Below, piece by piece: positions 55,907-64,000 of a stretch of 64,000 nt of DNA. The notes under the pieces were generated by a model. That model did no database searches. It was not told the DNA's origin and saw nothing but the letters and a program-made list of their open reading frames with translations. Position 1 is the first letter of the stretch, and each line of letters starts with the position of its first letter. Both the position numbers and the translations under genes were made by a program. Source of the DNA: Megascapheus bottae (taxonomy: Eukaryota; Chordata; Mammalia; Rodentia; Geomyidae); assembly GCA_024803745.1 (NCBI GenBank), contig JANJXV010000016.1, positions 45,218,263 through 45,282,262 on the forward strand, given 5' to 3'.

Positions 55907-57750
55907 CATTTGTGGCAATTTTGTCACACAAACGCTCTAAGCAACAGCACCTCTGCCTGCGGACAGGCCTGGGCTCTCCGGTCTGGGGTGGTCTCCGGCT
56001 CACCATGCCTAGCCACTGCTGTCCTTGGAGCTCTGAGCCGCTCCTGCCTGGGTCACAGCTCCCCCCACTGTGTTCCCGCCCCCGTGGCGAGTCGTTCCCC
56101 TGGGAAGGGCATTCCCTGCCCTGCCCTTGGGGCTCCTGATCTCCGCCCCAGTGCACAGGCCCAGCTCGGGCCCAGGACAAGCAGGCCGGCTTGTACAGCC
56201 CCATCCGGCCCCACCGGGGATGGCGCTGGGGACGGGGCAGGAGCCAGTCCAGGGATCAACGCTAACCCCAAGCTGGCAGTTCTGCTCCCGCCCTGCTGCC
56301 TGGCTTCCAGGAAATTCTTCCATATAGCTTTCCTCACTGAAATTAAAGACACGTCTCCACTCTGCTGTAAAGACCTAGTCCGCCGTTCATGCAGTGTTAC
56401 CACTCCAGTGTGACTGCCCCCCGTCACTGAGCTCTGCTGAGCCTCCTTCTCCAGGCCCTCCAGACACAGGGGAGACACAGGGGTGGTTGGGCAGCCAGAT
56501 TTCTTGGGGATTTCTGGGAGCCGTCCACGCCTCACGGGTGTGTCTGGACTGAGTGATGTGTGAGACGTTAGCAGACGGCAGACCCTGAAACCATGCTGAC
56601 CGAATGGAGACCGCACTGCAGACAGCCCTTGTTTCACTGCTCACACACCCTAGAGCTCGTGAGCTCCTGCTCACCACCCACCAGCCGCAGAGTCACCTCA
56701 CCCAGCCACACTCCTCCACACACTCCTCCACAGCCACACTGCCCGCTCCTGCATGCCCACCACCCCCACCCAGCCACTCATCCCCCCTCCTGGAGCTCCA
56801 CACCCCACCCCCAGACCCCACCCCACGACTGCTGGCGCTGCAGCCTGTCAGAACACCCTCTGGGGAACACCACCCTACAGAAGGCCAAGGGCGGTGCCTG
56901 GGGTCTCTAGAAAGACCTGCCACTGGCGCAAACATAAACACCGTCTCCAGGTTAACTCAGTCCTAAAACATAAAAATGAAACCAGCAAACGAGCTCCAGT
57001 CAGGCTTGGCTGGTGGCGTGGCAGAAGGCCTGTCCCAGGCCTGCCCTCGGCCAAGTTCTCTGTCCCCACCACTTCTCTCCTCTTCCATGGCCTCCTCTCC
57101 TCAGACGGGCATAAAACGCCTCCTAGTAAGTAAGGCCCCTCGCGTCTGGGCTGCCGCACTGGTGAGGGCCTGGGCTGCATGGCCGGCACAGTGGTTGGCT
57201 GGAAGGCTGTGCTGGCCCGCGCCTGCTTTCAATCCAGCCACCAGGGCTCGGATGCAGAGCACAGGCTCCTCTGGGGAGTGTGGGGAGGTGGGAATGGAAG
57301 AAAAGGAAGCGCAGAGGCAGGGGGAAGCTTGGGGCGCAGGGGGGGAACCACAAGTGCGAGGAGAAGGGGGATCAAATGAGGTCAGAAAGGCAGAGGAGAG
57401 TGGACAGGCTCCTTCCTGACACCGAGGCTGGGGGCAGGGGCAGACCAGGGGCCGAGACTCCACGACCACGTCCTCCGGGTGCCAGCACAGAGCCCGGCCG
57501 GGCTCCCTGCCACTGTGCAGGGCCCTGGTGCACACTGGGCGAGGGGGCCGTCCTGGCCGCACACCCCAGCCTGGCCCATCCTCGGGCTGTGCAGGTGGCC
57601 AGTGGCCCGTTCAAGACAGCTGTGAGGTCTGTGCACCTGCTCTGACACAGATTCCCTCCAGACAGGGGCATCCACTAGACAAGGGAGGCGGCAGACAGCG
57701 CCCTGGCTCCCCAAGGTGGAGTCCACAATCACAGGGCCTGCTCACGGGGG
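55907..57750. other. GC-rich single-copy sequence, 1.8 kb; no gene recognised
   Basis: Frames of up to 194 codons (56053-56637 minus), 167 codons (55910-56413 plus) and 153 codons (57101-57562 minus) overlap on both strands. None contains a recognisable domain. A C-rich patch (CACACTCCTCCACA-like) lies at about 56,700-56,830. Confidence 0.5.
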
Positions 57751-60700
57751 CCAGCAGAGGAGGAGCCAGCAGAGGAATCAGCAGAGGAGAGGACAGCAGA
57801 GAGGAGGACAGCAGAGGAGAGGACAGCAGAGGAGGGGACAGCACAGGAGGGTCAGCAGAGGAGAGGACAGCAGAGGAGGGTCAGCAGAGGAGAGGACAGC
57901 AGAGGAGAGAACAGCAGAGGAGGGTCAGCAGAGAGAGGACAGCAGAGGAGGGGACAGCAGAGGAGAGGACAGCAGAGGAGAGGACAGCAGAGGAGAGGAC
58001 AGCAGAGGAGGGTCAGCAGAGGAGGGAACAGCAGAGGAGAGGACAGCAGAGGAGGGGACAGCAGAGGAGGGAACAGCAGAGGAGGGTCAGCAGAGGAGAG
58101 GACAGCAGAGGAGGGTCAGCAGAGGAGAGGACAGCAGAGGAGAGGACAGCAGAGGAGAGGACAGCAGAGGAGAGGACAGCAGAGGAGGGTCAGCAGAGGA
58201 GAGGACAGCAGAGGAGAGGACAGCAGAGGAGGGTCCGCAGAGGAGAGGACAGCAGAGGAGGGACAGCAGAGGAGAGGACAGCAGAGGAGAGGACAGCAGA
58301 GGAGAGGACAGCAGAGGAGAGGACAGCAGAGGAGGGTCAGCAGAGGAGAGGACAGCAGAGGAGAGGACAGCAGAGGAGGGTCCGCAGAGGAGAGGACAGC
58401 AGAGGAGGGACAGCAGAGGAGAGGACAGCAGAGGAGAGGACAGCAGAGGAGAGGACAGCAGAGGAGAGGACAGCAGAGGAGGGTCAGCAGAGGAGAGGTC
58501 AGCAGAGGAGAGGACAGCAGAGGAGAGGTCAGCAGAGGAGAGGCCAGCAGAGGAGAGGACAGCAGAGGAGGGTCAGCAGAGGAGAGGACAGCAGAGGAGA
58601 GGACAGCAGAGGAGAGGACAGCAGAGGAGGGGACAGCACAGGAGGGTCAGCAGAGGAGAGGACAGCAGAGGAGAGGACAGCAGAGGAGAGGACAGCAGAG
58701 GAGGGGACAGCAGAGGAGAGGACAGCAGAGGAGGGTCAGCAGAGGAGAGGACAGCAGAGGAGGGTCAGCAGAGGAGAGGACAGCAGAGGAGAGGACAGCA
58801 GAGGAGAGGACAGCAGAGGAGGGGACAGCACAGGAGGGTCAGCAGAGGAGAGGACAGCAGAGGAGAGGACAGCAAGGAGGGTCAGCAGAGGAGAGGACAG
58901 CAGAGGAGAGGACAGCAGAGGAGGGTCAGCAGAGGAGGGTCAGCAGAGGAGAGGACAGCAGAGGAGAGGACAGCAAGGAGGGTCAGCAGAGGAGAGGACA
59001 GCAGAGGAGAGGACAGCAGAGGAGAGGTCAGCAGAGGAGAGGACAGCAGAGGAGAGGACAGCAGAGGAGGGGACAGCAGAGGAGAGGACAGCAGAGGAGA
59101 GGACAGCAGAGGAGGGTCAGCAGAGGAGAGGACAGCAGAGGAGAGGACAGCAGAGGAGGGTCAGCAGAGGAGAGGACAGCAGAGGAGAGGACAGCAGAGG
59201 AGGGTCAGCAGAGGAGAGGACAGCAGAGGAGAGGACAGCAGAGGAGGGGACAGCTGAGGAGGGGACAGCAGAGGAGAGGACAGCAGAGGAGGGGACAGCA
59301 GAGGAGAGGACAGCAGAGGAGGGTCAGCAGAGGAGAGGACAGCAGAGGAGGGGACAGCAGAGGAGAGGACAGCAGAGGAGGGTCAGCAGAGGAGAGGACA
59401 GCAGAGGAGAGGACAGCAGAGGAGGGTCAGCAGAGGAGGGGACAGCAGAGGAGGGGACAGCAGAGGAGAGGACAGCAGAGGAGGGTCAGCAGAGGAGAGT
59501 CAGCAGAGGAGAGGACAGCAGAGGAAAGGACAGCAGAGGAGAGGACAGCAGAGGAGAGGACAGCAGAGGAGGGTCAGCAGAGGAGAGGACAGCAGAGGAG
59601 AGGACAGCAGAGGAGGGGACAGCAGAGGAGGGTCAGCAGAGGAGAGGACAGCAGAGGAGAGGACAGCAGAGGAGAGGACAGCAGAGGAGAGGACAGCAGA
59701 GGAGGGGACAGCAGAGGAGAGGACAGCAGAGGAGAGGACAGCAGAGGAGGGTCAGCAGAGGAGAGGACAGCAGAGGAGAGGACAGCAGAGGAGGGTCAGC
59801 AGAGGAGAGGACAGCAGAAGAGAGGACAGCAGAGGAGGGTCAGCAGAGGAGAGGACAGCAGAGGAGAGGACAGCAGAGGAGAGGACAGCAGAGGAGAGGA
59901 CAGCAGAGGAGCGGACAGCAGAGGAGAGGACAGCAGAGGAGGGTCAGCAGAGGAGAGGACAGCAGAGGAGAGGACAGCAGAGGAGAGGACAGCAGAGGAG
60001 AGGTCAGCAGAGGAGAGGACAGCAGAGGAGAGGACAGCAGAGGAGGGGACAGCAAAGGAGAGGACAGCATAGGAGAGGACAGCAGAGGAGGGTCAGCAGA
60101 GGAGAGGACAGCAGAGGAGAGGACAGCAGAGGAGGGGACAGCAGAGGAGGGGACAGCAGAGGAGAGGACAGCAGAGGAGAGGACAGCAGAGGAGGGTCAG
60201 CAGAGGAGAGGACAGCAGAGGAGAGGACAGCAGAGGAGGGTCAGCAGAGGAGAGGACAGCAGAGGAGAGGACAGCAGAGGAGAGGACAGCAGAGGAGGGG
60301 ACAGCAGAGGAGAGGACAGCAGAGGAGAGGACAGCAGAGGAGAGGACAGCAGAGGAGAGGTCAGCAGAGGAGAGGACAGCAGAGGAGAGGACAGCAGAGG
60401 AGGGTCAGCAGAGGAGAGGACAGCAGAGGAGAGGACAGCAGAGGAGGGTCAGCAGAGGAGAGGACAGCAGAGGAGAGGACAGCAGAGGAGAGGACAGCAG
60501 AGGAGGGGACAGCAGAGGAGAGGACAGCAGAGGAGGGTCAGCAGAGGAGAGGACAGCAGAGGAGAGGACAGCAGAGGAGGGGACAGCAGAGGAGGGTCAG
60601 CAGAGGAGAGGACAGCAGAGGAGAGGACAGCAGAGGAGAGGACAGCAGAGGAGAGGACAGCAGAGGAGGGGACAGCAGAGGAGAGGACAGCAGAGGAGGG

Positions 60701-63424
60701 TCAGCAGAGGAGAGGACAGCAGAGGAGAGGACAGCAAGGAGGGTCAGCAGAGGAGAGGACAGCAGAGGAGAGGACAGCAGAGGAGGGTCAGCAGAGGAGG
60801 GTCAGCAGAGGAGAGGACAGCAGAGGAGAGGACAGCAAGGAGGGTCAGCAGAGGAGAGGACAGCAGAGGAGAGGACAGCAGAGGAGAGGTCAGCAGAGGA
60901 GAGGACAGCAGAGCAGGGGACAGCAGAGGAGAGGACAGCAGAGGAGGGTCAGCAGAGGAGAGGACAGCAGAGGAGAGGACAGCAGAGGAGGGTCAGCAGA
61001 GGAGAGGACAGCAGAGGAGGGGACAGCAGAGGAGAGGACAGCAGAGGAGGGTCAGCAGAGGAGAGGACAGCAGAGGAGGGTCAGCAGAGGAGGGGACAGC
61101 AGAGGAGGGGACAGCAGAGGAGGGGACAGCAGAGGAGAGGACAGCAGAGGAGGTTCAGCAGAGGAGAGTCAGCAGAGGAGAGGACAGCAGAGGAGAGGAC
61201 AGCAGAGGAGAGGACAGCAGAGGAGGGTCAGCAGAGGAGAGGACAGCAGAGGAGAGGACAGCAGAGGAGGGGACAGCAGAGGAGGGTCAGCAGAGGAGAG
61301 GACAGCAGAGGAGAGGACAGCAGAGGAGAGGACAGCAGAGGAGAGGACAGCAGAGGAGGGGACAGCAGAGGAGAGGACAGCAGAGGAGGGTCAGCAGAGG
61401 AGAGGACAGCAGAGGAGAGGACAGCAAGGAGGGTCAGCAGAGGAGAGGACAGCAGAGGAGAGGTCAGCAGAGGAGAGGACAGCAGAGGAGAGGACAGCAG
61501 AGGAGGGGACAGCAGAGGAGAGGACAGCAGAGGAGAGGACAGCAGAGGAGAGGACAGCAGAGGAGGGGACAGCAGAGGAGAGGACAGCAGAGGAGAGGAC
61601 AGCAGAGGAGGGTCAGCAGAGGAGAGGACAGCAGAGGAGAGGACAGCAGAGGAGGGTCAGCAGAGGAGGGTCAGCAGAGGAGAGGACAGCAGAGGAGAGG
61701 ACAGCAAGGAGGGTCAGCAGAGGAGAGGACAGCAGAGGAGAGGACAGCAGAGGAGAGGTCAGCAGAGGAGAGGACAGCAGAGGAGAGGACAGCAGAGGAG
61801 GGGACAGCAGAGGAGAGGACAGCAGAGGAGAGGACAGCAGAGGAGAGGACAGCAGAGGAGGGTCAGCAGAGGAGAGTCAGCAGAGGAGAGGACAGCAGAG
61901 GAGAGGACAGCAGAGGAGGGTCAGCAGAGGAGAGGACAGCAGAGGAGAGGACAGCAGAGGAGGGTCAGCAGAGGAGAGGACAGCAGAGGAGGGGACAGCA
62001 GAGGAGAGGACAGCAGAGGAGGGTCAGCAGAGGAGAGGACAGCAGAGGAGGGGACAGCAGAGGAGAGGACAGCAGAGGAGGGTCAGCAGAGGAGAGGACA
62101 GCAGAGGAGAGGACAGCAGAGGAGGGTCAGCAGAGGAGGGGACAGCAGAGGAGGGGACAGCAGAGGAGAGGACAGCAGAGGAGGGTCAGCAGAGGAGAGT
62201 CAGCAGAGGAGAGGACAGCAGAGGAGAGGACAGCAGAGGAGAGGACAGCAGAGGAGGGTCAGCAGAGGAGAGGACAGCAGAGGAGAGGACAGCAGAGGAG
62301 GGGACAGCAGAGGAGGGTCAGCAGAGGAGAGGACAGCAGAGGAGAGGACAGCAGAGGAGAGGACAGCAGAGGAGGGGACAGCAGAGGAGAGGACAGCAGA
62401 GGAGAGGACAGCAGAGGAGGGTCAGCAGAGGAGAGGACAGCAGAGGAGAGGACAGCAGAGGAGAGGACAGCAGAGGAGGGGACAGCAGAGGAGGGGACAG
62501 CAGAGGAGGGGACAGCAGAGGAGGGGACAGCAGAGGAGGGGACAGCAGAGGAGGGTCAGGAGAGGAGAGGACAGCAGAGGAGAGGACAGCAGAGGAGGGT
62601 CAGCAGAGGAGAGGACAGCAGAGGAGAGGACAGCAGAGGAGGGGACAGCAGAGGAGAGGACAGCAGAGGAGAGGACAGCAGAGGAGGGGACAGCAGAGGA
62701 GAGGTCAGCAGAGGAGAGGACAGCAGAGGAGAGGTCAGCAGAGGAGAGGACAGCAGAGGAGAGGACAGCAGAGGAGAGGTCAGCAGAGGAGAGGACAGCA
62801 GAGGAGAGGTCAGCAGAGGAGAGGACAGCAGAGGAGAGGACAGCAGAGGAGGGGACAGCAGAGGAGAGGACAGCATAGGAGAGGACAGCAGAGGAGGGTC
62901 AGCAGAGGAGAGGACAGCAGAGGAGGGTCAGCAGAGGAGGGTCAGCAGAGGAGAGGACAGCAGAGGAGAGGACAGCAGAGGAGGGGACAGCAGAGGAGAG
63001 GACAGCATAGGAGAGGACAGCAGAGGAGGGTCAGCAGAGGAGAGGACAGCAGAGGAGGGTCAGCAGAGGAGGGTCAGCAGAGGAGAGGACAGCAGAGGAG
63101 AGGACAGCAGAGGAGGGGACAGCAGAGGAGGGGACAGCATAGGAGAGGACAGCAGAGGAGGGTCAGCAGAGGAGAGGACAGCAGAGGAGAGGACAGCAGA
63201 GGAGAGGACAGCAGAGGAGAGGACAGCAGAGGAGAGGACAGCAGAGGAGGGTCAGCAGAGGAGAGGACAGCAGAGGAGAGGACAGCAGAGGAGAGGACAG
63301 CAGAGGAGAGGACAGCAGAGGAGAGGACAGCAGAGGAGGGTCAGCAGAGGAGAGGGCAGCAGAGGAGAGGACAGCAGAGGAGGGTCAGCAGAGGAGAGGA
63401 CAGCAGAGGAGGGTCAGCAGAGGT
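57751..63424. repeat. Minisatellite MS-M, 15/14-bp unit, about 380 copies
   Basis: Unit GACAGCAGAGGAGAG or GACAGCAGAGGAGGG (15 bp) mixed with 14-bp GTCAGCAGAGGAGG or GAG forms. The plus strand is nearly all purine plus C, with little T, so stop codons are rare in every forward frame. A frame of 2,023 codons (57528-63599) runs through hundreds of frame switches, reading Glu-Arg-Thr-Ala, Gly-Glu-Asp-Ser-Arg and Gln-Gln-Arg-Arg-Gly in turn. Rare variants (AGCAAGGAGG, CAGCATAGGA, GGGTCCGC, AGCACAGGAGG) mark internal duplications. Repeat, not a gene. Confidence 0.98.
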
Positions 63425-63752
63425 GGTGAATCAGCTCCCTGGCCTGGTGAGCTCAGGCGTGCAGGGCTCTGGCGTTTGCCTGCATGGATCTGGACCCGGG
63501 TCCCGGGCCTGTTGTCCACCTCTGCACGTGTGTGAGGTTCCGCCTGTGGCTCCGTGCAGAGGAGGGGACACTGGAGACAAGGTGCTCGCTGCCCTCTGAG
63601 GACCCCATCTTCCCTGCCTTAACCTCAGGGCACACCTGTGCTTTTCAGGCAGAAACAGCACATGGAGGCATCACCTGAACAAGAAGGAGCCAGAGGCACC
63701 GAGGCCGTGAGGAAGACACAGCAAAGCAGGGCAGGTCAGCTGGACTGGACAG
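63425..63752. other. Single-copy spacer; no gene recognised
   Basis: GC-rich unique sequence between MS-M and the terminal TCC tract. No exon is recognised. Confidence 0.45.
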
Positions 63753-64000
63753 GGTGCTGCTCCTCCTCCTTGTCCTCCTCCTCCTCCTCCTCTCCTCCTC
63801 CTCCTCTTCCTCCTCCCCCTCCCCCTCCTCCTCCTCCTCCTCCTATCCTCCTCCCCTCCCCCTCCTCCTCCCCCTCCTCCTTCTCCTCCTCTTCCCCCTC
63901 TTCTTCCTCCTCCCCCTCCTCTTCCTCCTCTTCCTCCTATCCTCCTCCTCCTAATCCTCCTCCTCCTCTTCCTCCTCCCCCTAATCCTTCTTCTCCTCCT
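63753..64000. repeat. (TCC)n/CT-rich low-complexity tract, continues past window
   Basis: Polypyrimidine sequence of CTCCTCCTCC, CCCCTCC and CTTCCTCC units, open at the right edge. It may be the start of a further array. It is a mirror-like polypurine-polypyrimidine tract with triplex potential. Confidence 0.95.

Noticed and set aside
14675..63424. Periods divisible by 3 as evidence that the arrays are coding
   Set aside because: About five of thirteen arrays (12, 36, 36, 42 and 33 bp) have such periods, close to the one-third expected by chance.
57528..63599. 2,023-codon open frame as a gene
   Set aside because: It shifts frame at each 14-bp unit and stays open only because the strand lacks T. 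No constant protein is encoded.

Overview
The window looks like mammalian nuclear DNA, most likely from a rodent of the geomyoid group (kangaroo rats, pocket mice, gophers). The evidence is decayed LINE-1 ORF2 sequence, CA/TG/TA microsatellites, and several SINE copies whose composite build (an ID-like or B1-like left part joined to a shared right part ending in ACTGGC plus an A-rich tail) matches, from memory, SINEs of geomyoid rodents. I recognise no protein-coding exon, RNA gene, CpG-island promoter or bacterial feature. The very long open reading frames (up to about 2,000 codons) all lie inside tandem repeats and are best explained by period and base composition.

The dominant feature is tandem repetition. 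Thirteen minisatellite arrays with unrelated units (called MS-A to MS-M here) occupy about 26.7 kb, roughly 42% of the window: MS-A 3.9-4.9 kb, MS-B 5.3-5.9, MS-C 14.7-18.8 (36-bp unit, about 115 copies), MS-D 23.4-23.8, MS-E 23.9-24.6, MS-F 25.2-25.6, MS-G 26.0-26.6, MS-H 30.3-33.5 (17/18 bp), MS-I 37.3-39.6 (44 bp), MS-J 41.6-43.5 (20/21 bp, G-rich), MS-K 46.3-48.3 (33 bp), MS-L 49.2-52.9 (41 bp) and MS-M 57.8-63.4 (15/14 bp, about 380 copies). Several show higher-order periods (216, 490, 602, 612, 660, 2,700 bp), a sign of unequal exchange or slippage of multi-unit blocks.

Between the arrays, GC-rich single-copy sequence alternates with short AT-rich islands (about 8.0, 9.2, 11.8, 12.2, 13.5, 20.5, 22.3, 24.9, 34.5, 36.5, 40.3, 44.7, 46.0, 48.6 and 55.2-55.7 kb) rich in TAATTA-like and other short A/T motifs. 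These resemble conserved non-coding elements of a developmental-gene landscape, but conservation cannot be tested from one sequence. One island (11,791-11,914) contains a long, nearly perfect inverted repeat.

Mobile elements: an old, broken L1 ORF2 in two pieces (1-775 and 2,041-3,350); a younger 5'-truncated L1 3' end (53,323-54,120) flanked by a perfect 24-bp target-site duplication; SINE copies or fragments at 21.1, 33.6, 54.2, 54.8 and 55.8 kb; and two possible retroelement 3' ends at 48.4 and 54.3 kb. No genes working together can be described. The overall picture is an intergenic or intronic, probably subtelomere-like region that is repeat-expanded and recombination-prone.
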